Positions 1 to 5,117 of a DNA stretch of 5,117 bases are shown here, one piece after another. Source of the stretch: DATBGS01 sp036557885 (GTDB lineage: Bacteria; Chloroflexota; Ktedonobacteria; Ktedonobacterales; DATBGS01); NCBI GenBank assembly GCA_036557885.1, contig DATBGS010000092.1, forward strand, positions 1 to 5,117, read 5' to 3'. Positions within the stretch are counted from its first letter, which is position 1. The number at the start of each line of letters is the position of its first letter. The position numbers and the translations under genes were made by a program. The notes beneath the pieces were generated by a model. It searched no databases, was not told the origin of the DNA, and saw nothing but the letters and a program-made list of their open reading frames with translations.

Positions 1-1206
1 GGTAATCTGCATCACGATGAGGCAGGCCGCCGCCGCCAGAATAGCGCGGGCACGATAGTCACCCGCCAGGCTGAGCGCCCGCACGAGGCGCCCACTGCGA
101 TAGATGCCGGTGCCCATCAGCCACCAGAAGGCAAAGAAGCCCAGCATGCCCGTCTTGACCCAGACCCACAGAATTTCGTTATGCGGCGTGTAGTTCCAGA
201 ACTTCCAGAAGCTGAGGTTGGCAACCGGAATATAGAAGATAAAGGGCTGCCCAAACCCAAGGCCGGTCAGGGGATTGGACTGGATATTGAGCGAGAGGTC
301 TTCTGTTTCGGTGATGCGATACGCATTGGAAGCCAGGTCGCGCGGGTCCGGGTTGAACTGGGAAGAGATGGCGCGGGCGGGCTGACAGAGCGTTCCTCCG
401 CCGCAGTTCCAATAGGCGGCCAGATAAATGCTAAAGATCAGGGCAGTCACGGGCACAATTTTAAAGAACAATGCCCGATTCGCTCGAAACAAAAGGATTG
501 CCAGGAAGACGGCGCCTGCTACCAGCGCGGCAAATCCAGCCCGGCGGTGTGTCACCCCCATAGCCAGTAGATCAAGTGGGATGCTCACGAACGCAAAGAT
601 TTTTTGGCGGCGCGTACTGCCAAGCAGTACCATCGCTCCGGCAAGCAGAATGGCAAACGCCAGCAAGACGACATCTTCATGATCATAGGTCAGGTCGCCC
701 ACCACATGCCCCGGCAGAAGAAAGAAATAGCGAATGGTATCTTCGATGCCCAGCAAAAAGGCCGAAATCAGAATGACCCAGGTTAGCGTTTCCAGGTCGC
801 GGCGGTGGGTAAAAAGGATGCCCACCAGGAAATAGGCAATGACGCAGTAGAACAGGGCACGCACCTCTTGCAGCGCAATCGCCAGATCGCTGCCAGAGCG
901 TACCAGACCCCACAGCACGCCATAGAGCAGCATGGCAAAGAGCGCCAGAATCGGCCAGTAGAGCAGCCCGCGCTCAAAGTGGTAGCGTTTGTCTTTCCGT
1001 CCTCGCAGCATCCAGGCAACGACAATGATGATGAGCACAATCTCAATCGGATTCAGCGCGATGCCAATCCCCTGGACCCAGCTTTGCAGGTCGGCATGAA
1101 AATACCAGGCAACCGTATTGAACCAGGGGTCTGTGTTGGCCGCCTGGCTTTCCATGAGGATGCTCAGAAAGAGTGTCGCAAAAAAGAGCTTGCGTGCAAA
1201 GGCCAT
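1..1206 (-). CDS. O-antigen ligase/polymerase-like (Wzy_C type) polytopic membrane protein, C-terminus outside the window
   Basis: I translated this frame by hand. It is open for 402 codons from an ATG at 1206 to the window edge with no stop, so the C-terminus is missing. An in-frame TAG lies seven codons upstream and no ATG/GTG/TTG intervenes, which fixes the start; GAGG at 1216-1219 sits 9 bases away. The protein is very hydrophobic, with many membrane segments (for example around residues 5-18, 52-66, 81-100, 117-131, 141-153, 178-195, 203-217, 223-240, 249-264). The family signature is a large loop ending in NPLTGLGFGQPF (311-322), followed by PHNEILWVWVKTGMLGFFAF (341-360) with His342, and an Arg pair in THRRAGF (219-225). 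These match the Wzy_C fold of O-antigen ligases, Wzy polymerases and EPS polymerases, which use undecaprenyl-linked glycans at the outer face of the membrane. Next to a CpsD-like gene, EPS polymerase or ligase is the likely role. Ligase and polymerase cannot be told apart from sequence; the family call is firm. Confidence 0.9.
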   Translation of the reverse strand, partial: MAFARKLFFATLFLSILMESQAANTDPWFNTVAWYFHADLQSWVQGIGIALNPIEIVLIIIVVAWMLRGRKDKRYHFERGLLYWPILALFAMLLYGVLWGLVRSGSDLAIALQEVRALFYCVIAYFLVGILFTHRRDLETLTWVILISAFLLGIEDTIRYFFLLPGHVVGDLTYDHEDVVLLAFAILLAGAMVLLGSTRRQKIFAFVSIPLDLLAMGVTHRRAGFAALVAGAVFLAILLFRANRALFFKIVPVTALIFSIYLAAYWNCGGGTLCQPARAISSQFNPDPRDLASNAYRITETEDLSLNIQSNPLTGLGFGQPFIFYIPVANLSFWKFWNYTPHNEILWVWVKTGMLGFFAFWWLMGTGIYRSGRLVRALSLAGDYRARAILAAAACLIVMQIT

Positions 1207-1270
1207 CTCGCTCAGCCTCGGTTTCTATCGTCCAGGCAGCGGTACCAGCAACGTGCTATAAAACCGCCCG

Positions 1271-1414
1271 CTAGAAATAGGATGGAAACAACCAGAAAAA
1301 CAAGATCATAACGACAACGGCGACAGCAATAATTACCCCGCCAGAACGCACTCTTGGCTTGATCCAGAGTCCCAGAATCAGTGAGAATGCCATAAACACC
1401 AGCAGAACATTCAC
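1271..1414 (-). CDS. small two-helix membrane protein, 47 aa, function unknown
   Basis: This short gene lies between the hydrolase and the polymerase. It begins with GTG at 1412-1414, preceded four bases away by the strong Shine-Dalgarno AGGGGAGG (1419-1426), and ends with TAG at 1271-1273. The 47-residue product is almost wholly hydrophobic. A first helix (about residues 2-18, VNVLLVFMAF onward) is joined by a short basic turn, KPRVRSGG (19-26), to a second helix (about 27-43, VIIAVAVVVMILFFWLF). The positive-inside rule would put the loop in the cytoplasm and both ends outside. I recognise no family. Its position suggests a small partner of the Wzy-like membrane protein, but that is inference. 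One doubt is an overlapping ATG (1408-1410) at the more usual 8-base spacing, which opens only a 10-codon frame; the tight GTG spacing leaves the start somewhat uncertain. Confidence 0.65.
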   Translation of the reverse strand: MNVLLVFMAFSLILGLWIKPRVRSGGVIIAVAVVVMILFFWLFPSYF

Positions 1415-1418
1415 TGGT

Positions 1419-1426
1419 CCTCCCCT
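1419..1426 (-). promoter_or_regulatory. ribosome binding site deciding the start of the 47-aa gene
   Basis: The minus strand reads AGGGGAGG, close to a perfect anti-16S match, in a gap with no other reading frame of note. It is the main evidence that a gene starts here. The GTG at 1414 begins 4 bases downstream (47-codon frame) and an out-of-frame ATG at 1410 begins 8 bases downstream (10 codons, TGA stop). The longer frame is preferred because its product is a clean two-helix membrane protein. Confidence 0.65.
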
Positions 1427-1465
1427 TTCTTGCGCAGTGCCCGCCAGAACGCGCCAGCTTGCGCC

Positions 1466-1480
1466 CTGCGCGCTGCGCAG
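1466..1480. repeat. GC-rich inverted repeat between the hydrolase and small membrane protein genes
   Basis: CTGCGC (1466-1471) and GCGCAG (1475-1480) are exact inverted copies around a 3-base centre, so the transcript could form a 6-bp, all-Watson-Crick stem with a 3-base loop just after the hydrolase stop codon. No T-run follows on either strand, so it is not a standard intrinsic terminator. It could be an mRNA-stabilising or attenuating hairpin, or chance in GC-rich DNA. Confidence 0.4.
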
Positions 1481-1485
1481 CCCCG

Positions 1486-1497
1486 GCTAGCGCTAGC
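1486..1497. other. tandem palindrome GCTAGCGCTAGC carrying two in-frame stops of the hydrolase gene
   Basis: The 6-base palindrome GCTAGC occurs twice back to back. On the minus strand this places TAG (1493-1495), one sense codon (CGC), and a second TAG (1487-1489) at the end of the hydrolase frame. The same frame then stays open through the GTG of the 47-aa gene. The double stop is seen directly; a safeguard against readthrough is only a possible meaning. Confidence 0.5.
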
Positions 1498-4102
1498 GCG
1501 TGCAGCGCAGCAGCGTAATAGACGATGCCGGGAATGTCATGGTGAGCGTTCCTCCTGAAACAGCCACCGGCGCCAGCGGCGTGATCTGCGGATTTTCTTC
1601 GCTGACCTGATACGCCTGCGCCTGTGTCACCTGGCTATTCGCCAGATGGATAACGGGTGTCAGGTCAGCCACCGTGCTTTTGTTTAACACCATCACCAGC
1701 ACCTGCTGGTGCGCAGCGTCAAAGCTGGCGTAACACGAAAGAATGTCGGCATTGGTTGAATTGGCCTGCACGGATGTCCCGCCAAAAAAGGTGCCCTGGT
1801 CATCAAAGTTGGTAAAGAGTTTCCAGGCGTAGTAGGTGGGGCTGCCCTTGGGCGGATAGGCCCAGTAGCAGGCCAGGTCCACTCCTTCGCGCCCCATGAC
1901 GCCCAGCGCCTCCGCAGCGGCCAGCGCCCCGTTGATATGGGTTTCCCCGCCAAAGTTCCACTCGGTAATGCCCAGTTTGGTGCCTGGATAATACTTCTGG
2001 ATTACCTGCTGCATGCGCGGAATCAACTGTATTTTGTCGTTGACCCAGGAGGCGTCGGTATAGGTGGGATCCCAGAGGGAGCGCACGGCACGCAGGCGCT
2101 GGGCATTCAGTTTGGGGTCAGTCGTCGGGCCGGTATATTCGCCCCCGTTGGGGTAGTAGTGAATATCCAGCATGTCCAGAGTGCGTTTGCCGGTTTGCTC
2201 GTCGTGCTTGCGAACCTCGGAGAGCCACCAGGGTAAGAAGTCCTGGTTGTTATGCGTGCGATGATCGGCTTTGGTATGGAAGTTATCGCTGCCCCGGTCC
2301 AGCGGAGAATAGAAATAACCGAGCCAGCCAGAAAGCACCGGTCCGGTCACGAACGCGCTGGGGTCCACGCTTTTGACGGCGGTGGCGTAGTCCAGAAAGG
2401 TATCGCGCATCTGGTCGTAGCCAATCTCGGCGGGGCGGATGTCGGTATGGATGGCAAACCAGAGGTCTGGCTCGTTATCCATCGCGTAGTAGCGCACGCC
2501 CCCGCTGCTGGCGGTGCCAAAACGCTTCACCAGATGATAGACCCACTCATCCTGCGCAACGGTTGGGTTGTTGACATCGGGCGGGTCGCTCAGCGGGGCG
2601 CCTTTGCGTGCCTGCGCACGGACACTGGTGGTCTGGCGGTTCTGTGTGGGGTCGTAGCCATTGATGGCTTCGCCACCCGGCGAGAGCGGCGGCCCGCCGG
2701 TTTGCGGAACGCCCGTTGAGCGCGTGTCTAACTGGTCATCGCGCGCGACCCAGCCAATATTGGGGATCGTCAAGATCGTTTCCGCGCCCACCGACTGATT
2801 CAGAGCGATAAATTGGTCGGCCACGCCAGAGGGCTGCTCGTCGGCAGGGGATTGATGGCTATAGTTGCCGTTGCGGAACTCGTAATCGCGTGCCGCGTTG
2901 AAGGCGTTGCCCAGCTTCCAGTTATAGCGGCTGGTCTGGTTGCCGCCCCAACGGTTGATCCTGGGGCGCAAATCCTGAAGCCAGGCGGCAGGCGCCTGGG
3001 CCATGCCATAGATCAGGGGGCTGATCGTGTGGCCCGGCTGTCCGGCGTCAATATTCAGCGCCAACGACTGCGCGGTGACGGTGGAGACGGCTGGTCCCCC
3101 CAGCGCGATGTTGTATTTATCCCGAATGGGGCCAAGCGTCACCGTATAAATGCGGCTGGCCTGCATCGGCTGCGGCACAAGCAGGCTGACGCTCTGGCTG
3201 CTCAGGTGATAATGCGCACTGAGCGGCACCTGCGGGTTGACATAGGCCGGGTCCACGCTGCTGATTTTGTAAAACGATGTGGTCTGGGCGTCATCGGGGA
3301 GCATGCGCTTATCGAAGACCAGCGTAATCGTGCCGAGGTCCAGGGCCACGCCCTGGATAACATGGGGCGGCGTGGTATCAGGCGCGTAGACCAGTCGCAG
3401 GTCAGCAATAGAAATATCTTGCTGGTGCCCGCCAGTCGCGTCTTGCAGCAGCACTCCGGCAACCGTCAGGTTGCTCACCTTCATCGCGCTGAGCGGGATG
3501 CGCACCAGCCTCCATTGGTTGCTGCTGATGCTTCCGCCCTCGATATAGGAGCCAACTAATGTGCGCGCCGTGTATTTGTCGGCGTCGGTGGTGTTGTTTT
3601 TTTCAAAGAAGGCGAAGACCTTCTGGTCGCTGCCAGCGCCGCCGTTGACATAAAATTGCAGATAGCCAAAATCCGTCAGATCAATAGCGCCATAATGCAG
3701 CCAGAGCGCGCCCCAGCCATCCAACGTCATGCGCAGGGAGGGCTGGTTGTCATAGGGCGTGGTCTGCGAATCTAACTGGCGCTTGGTCCAGGAAAAATCC
3801 TGCCAGCCACTTGACAGCTTGCCTTTTGTATAGACAACAAGATCGTTGGGCGTGGTGAGCGGCCCGCTCAGTTGGAAGTTGTTGCCACTCAGCAACCGGC
3901 TCCATAGTTCATAGCCGCCGATGCCCCCCACCGCCAGCCCTCCCACTGCGCCCAGCCCCATGAGAAGCGTGCGGCGCTTGATGCGTCGCGGCCCCTGGTG
4001 TGTGGGGAGGGTCAAACGCTGTTGAGCGGTAGTCCCAGGGGTATGCTCCTGGAACATCTCATCCCCAAAATCGTAAAGTTGTTGCCTTTTTCGTTCGTCC
4101 AT
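1493..4102 (-). CDS. glycoside hydrolase family 44 (endo-beta-1,4-glucanase/xyloglucanase type), Tat-like membrane anchor, CBM-like and Ig-like domains
   Basis: The chosen start (ATG at 4102, MDERKRQQ, 869 aa) has AGGAGAG upstream. The frame extends 22 codons further to a GTG at 4168 that has no Shine-Dalgarno. Domain order: a basic cytoplasmic tail (1-42); a twin-arginine segment KRRTLLMG (42-49) running into a Gly-rich hydrophobic stretch (to about 62) with no AxA cleavage site, so probably an uncleaved anchor; a beta-rich, carbohydrate-binding-like domain (about 84-239); a short Ig-like domain starting at DTTPP (about 242-344); a GH44 TIM barrel with a C-terminal beta-sandwich (about 346-869). 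GH44 hallmarks are RWGGNQTSRYNW (384-395), YYAMDNEPDLW (538-548) and GITEWNFGG (711-719). By analogy with characterised GH44 enzymes, Glu544 (codon 2471-2473) is the acid/base and Glu714 (codon 1961-1963) the nucleophile, so it should be active with retention of configuration. Placed between a CpsD-like and a Wzy-like gene, it may process the exported EPS rather than, or as well as, plant glucans. The family call is very secure; the substrate is inferred. Confidence 0.95.
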   Translation of the reverse strand: MDERKRQQLYDFGDEMFQEHTPGTTAQQRLTLPTHQGPRRIKRRTLLMGLGAVGGLAVGGIGGYELWSRLLSGNNFQLSGPLTTPNDLVVYTKGKLSSGWQDFSWTKRQLDSQTTPYDNQPSLRMTLDGWGALWLHYGAIDLTDFGYLQFYVNGGAGSDQKVFAFFEKNNTTDADKYTARTLVGSYIEGGSISSNQWRLVRIPLSAMKVSNLTVAGVLLQDATGGHQQDISIADLRLVYAPDTTPPHVIQGVALDLGTITLVFDKRMLPDDAQTTSFYKISSVDPAYVNPQVPLSAHYHLSSQSVSLLVPQPMQASRIYTVTLGPIRDKYNIALGGPAVSTVTAQSLALNIDAGQPGHTISPLIYGMAQAPAAWLQDLRPRINRWGGNQTSRYNWKLGNAFNAARDYEFRNGNYSHQSPADEQPSGVADQFIALNQSVGAETILTIPNIGWVARDDQLDTRSTGVPQTGGPPLSPGGEAINGYDPTQNRQTTSVRAQARKGAPLSDPPDVNNPTVAQDEWVYHLVKRFGTASSGGVRYYAMDNEPDLWFAIHTDIRPAEIGYDQMRDTFLDYATAVKSVDPSAFVTGPVLSGWLGYFYSPLDRGSDNFHTKADHRTHNNQDFLPWWLSEVRKHDEQTGKRTLDMLDIHYYPNGGEYTGPTTDPKLNAQRLRAVRSLWDPTYTDASWVNDKIQLIPRMQQVIQKYYPGTKLGITEWNFGGETHINGALAAAEALGVMGREGVDLACYWAYPPKGSPTYYAWKLFTNFDDQGTFFGGTSVQANSTNADILSCYASFDAAHQQVLVMVLNKSTVADLTPVIHLANSQVTQAQAYQVSEENPQITPLAPVAVSGGTLTMTFPASSITLLRCTR

Positions 4103-4112
4103 GTAAGACGCG

Positions 4113-4125
4113 CTCTCCTGGAGAG
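4113..4125 (-). promoter_or_regulatory. Shine-Dalgarno of the hydrolase gene inside a small inverted repeat
   Basis: The minus strand reads CTCTCCAGGAGAG. The two 6-base arms are exact inverted copies around one base, equal to a 5-bp stem with a CAG loop in RNA. The right arm is the only Shine-Dalgarno-like sequence (AGGAG/GAGAG, 10-12 bases before the ATG at 4102), so folding would hide it. This supports the 4102 start over the GTG at 4168, and it could lower or modulate translation of the hydrolase; regulation is inference. Confidence 0.5.
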
Positions 4126-4183
4126 GAACCAAAAATGTATTCCAGACCGCACTTTGATAGAGCCGCACAGAGATAGAGCTAAC

Positions 4184-5062
4184 TTAGATATAGCCGCCCA
4201 GCCAGGATGGCAGGGTGGGGCGGGCCGCATTCAAGATGATGCCGCGCAGCGTAGACTCTTCTAACCGGCCAATGGCATCTTTGACCATTTTTTCTGGCGT
4301 CTGACCGGCGCGTACCACCATCACGACGGCATCAGCCATCGAAGAAGCCAGCACGCCATAGCTGGCCGTCAGCACAGAAGGCAGGTCAAGCACCAACATG
4401 GCGCCACTGTTGTACAAACGCGGCAGCAGATTGGCGCGAGTCAGCAGGCGAATCAGGCGTGCCGGGTCGTTGCGGCAATCCCCCGCAGGCAGGACAAAGA
4501 AATTCTCGGTAATCTGGCGCAGCGCATCGGGCAAGGAGCATTCGGCCCGCAGATACTCCGACAGACCGGGCTGCGGGGGAATGCCCATGCTTTTGTAGAT
4601 TGAGGGCCGGGCCAGGTTCAGTTCTACCAGGACAATCGGGCTGTCCAGGTCTGAAGCCATCGCCGAGGCAATACCCAGCGCAATGGTGGATTTCCCTTCG
4701 CCATCGGTGGCGCTGGTCACGCCAATCGTGGGCAGCACATCCGGGTTATTGCTCGATTGCAGCGAGAGATAGATGCGCCGGAAATACTCCATTGTGTTCG
4801 AGTTGGCGCTGTAGTCGGGTTGTTTATTTCCTGAAGTGCCCAGACGGGAAAGCCCGGTATCCAGGGGAGAGCCGGAGTTCGCGGCGCTGTGCTGGGCGCG
4901 CGCGCCAGCGAAACCGGGTATACCCGCATTGCCCGGCGCTCCATTGGTGGAGGTGGGTGGCGGACTGTCGAAGCCAGCCCCACCACCGGAAAATGGGGAA
5001 GAGCCGTTGACGCCGACTCCTCCATCAAGGCGTGGGTCAGGCCCACCATCTTTTTTGGACAT
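4184..5062 (-). CDS. CpsD/CapB (BY-kinase)-like P-loop ATPase with altered Walker A' motif, EPS chain-length/export regulator
   Basis: 292 aa; ATG at 5062 with GGAGGA at 5070-5075, 7 bases upstream. Residues 1-90 are Gly/Pro/Ser/Asn-rich and probably disordered. From about 91 the protein matches the cytoplasmic domain of bacterial tyrosine kinases: EYFRRIYLSLQ (92-102), Walker A TSATDGEGKST (116-126, Lys124, Ser125), Walker A' at 143-153, and Walker B LVLDLPS (223-229, Asp226). The family's Walker A' is normally hhhhDxDxR; here it reads VLVELNLARP, with Glu147 and Asn149 replacing the two aspartates that position Mg-ATP. The usual C-terminal tyrosine cluster is also missing: the end is WLGGYI, with a single Tyr291. 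The fold call is strong, but tyrosine kinase activity is doubtful. It may be an ATP-binding regulator of a Wzz-type partner. No membrane segment is present, so it is cytoplasmic and would need a separate transmembrane activator, probably encoded upstream. A MinD/ParA-type ATPase is less likely given the neighbours. Confidence 0.85.
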   Translation of the reverse strand: MSKKDGGPDPRLDGGVGVNGSSPFSGGGAGFDSPPPTSTNGAPGNAGIPGFAGARAQHSAANSGSPLDTGLSRLGTSGNKQPDYSANSNTMEYFRRIYLSLQSSNNPDVLPTIGVTSATDGEGKSTIALGIASAMASDLDSPIVLVELNLARPSIYKSMGIPPQPGLSEYLRAECSLPDALRQITENFFVLPAGDCRNDPARLIRLLTRANLLPRLYNSGAMLVLDLPSVLTASYGVLASSMADAVVMVVRAGQTPEKMVKDAIGRLEESTLRGIILNAARPTLPSWLGGYI

Positions 5063-5117
5063 CTAGGCTTCCTCCGCTCGACTGGACAGGGTTTGGGTGG
5101 TTTCCTGGCTTGCCAGG
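5063..5117 (-). CDS. C-terminal end of an upstream gene, possibly a Wzz-type partner (partial)
   Basis: One minus-strand frame reads LASQETTQTLSSRAEEA and then TAG at 5063-5065, directly abutting the ATG of the kinase-like gene (TAG then ATG, no gap). The kinase gene's Shine-Dalgarno would lie in the final codons of this frame, a layout typical of translationally coupled operon genes. The polar, charged tail would suit the cytoplasmic end of a Wzz-like chain-length protein, the usual neighbour of CpsD-like ATPases. With only 17 codons visible, both its existence and its identity are tentative. Confidence 0.4.
   Translation of the reverse strand, partial: LASQETTQTLSSRAEEA
5070..5075 (-). promoter_or_regulatory. 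ribosome binding site of the kinase-like gene
   Basis: The minus strand reads GGAGGA with 7 bases before the ATG at 5062. This is the strongest conventional Shine-Dalgarno in the window and fixes the start upstream of the Gly/Pro-rich tail, so that tail is really translated. Confidence 0.8.
5104..5117. repeat. perfect inverted repeat at the window edge
   Basis: CCTGGC, TT, GCCAGG: two exact 6-base arms around two bases. It lies inside the presumed end of the upstream gene and is cut by the window edge, so any longer symmetry cannot be seen. The loop is too short for all six pairs to form in RNA. Confidence 0.3.

Noticed and set aside
683..1046. Short minus-strand frames over the polymerase region (76 and 87 codons)
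   Set aside because: They are in other phases than the 402-codon frame that carries the membrane segments and the ligase motifs.
1207..1270. Promoter or small gene in the 64-base gap before the polymerase
   Set aside because: I found no paired -35/-10 elements and no further ribosome-binding-site-plus-start combination; GGTACC at 1241-1246 is only a 6-base palindrome.
1441..1500. Possible Rho-independent terminator after the hydrolase gene
   Set aside because: GC-rich symmetry is present but there is no run of T after any stem on the minus strand, and a strong ribosome binding site follows on the same strand.
2813..3559. Plus-strand 248-codon open frame, and similar plus-strand frames at 2252-2719, 805-1311 and 1937-2236
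   Set aside because: They lie antisense to the GH44 and Wzy_C genes, whose motifs are unmistakable. Their products are rich in Arg, Gly and Val with no recognisable domain, as expected for shadows of GC-rich genes.
3590..3605. Canonical -1 slippery heptamer A AAA AAC in correct phase in the hydrolase gene (codons GAA AAA AAC)
   Set aside because: It falls within a normal Glu-Lys-Asn stretch of the binding-like domain. I saw no clear downstream stem, and the frame continues intact through the catalytic domain; chance is the simplest reading.
1..5117. CRISPR array, tRNA/rRNA genes, insertion sequences or phage genes
   Set aside because: No spaced direct repeats, cloverleaf-like segments, transposase motifs or terminal repeats were seen; nearly all bases fall within the genes described.

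Overview
The window is a piece of an exopolysaccharide (EPS) biosynthesis locus. Every gene I can support lies on the minus strand, so the transcriptional order runs from high to low coordinates. That order is: the last codons of an upstream gene (5063-5117), a CpsD/BY-kinase-like P-loop ATPase (4184-5062), a large membrane-anchored family 44 glycoside hydrolase (1493-4102), a small two-helix membrane protein (1271-1414), and an O-antigen ligase/polymerase-type membrane protein (1-1206) that runs off the left edge. Intergenic gaps are short (0, 81, 78 and 64 bases). No convincing promoter or Rho-independent terminator is visible, so a single operon is the simplest reading.

The DNA is moderately to strongly GC rich, and long shadow frames appear on the opposite strand. 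Gene content and style suggest a free-living, filament- or biofilm-forming soil bacterium. The features behind this are a GH44 enzyme with a carbohydrate-binding-like domain and an Ig-like domain, a Tat-like N-terminus behind a short cytoplasmic tail, and a Gly/Pro-rich tail on the kinase-like protein. My best guess is Chloroflexota (Ktedonobacteria-like), but this is an inference from protein style, not from a marker gene. In a single-membrane organism the 'O-antigen ligase' fold would act as an EPS polymerase or ligase rather than in LPS synthesis.

How the parts may work together (inference): the ATPase, with a Wzz-type partner probably encoded just upstream, would control chain length and export. 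The Wzy-like protein would polymerise or ligate the repeat units. The tethered GH44 endo-beta-1,4-glucanase/xyloglucanase would trim, edit or release the polymer outside the membrane, in the way cellulases sit inside cellulose-synthesis operons. This predicts a polymer with a beta-1,4-glucan-type backbone.

The points most worth a second look are: the ATPase, whose Walker A' aspartates are replaced (Glu147, Asn149) and which lacks the C-terminal tyrosine cluster; the GH44 enzyme built into an EPS operon; and the 47-residue GTG-start membrane protein between the hydrolase and the polymerase.
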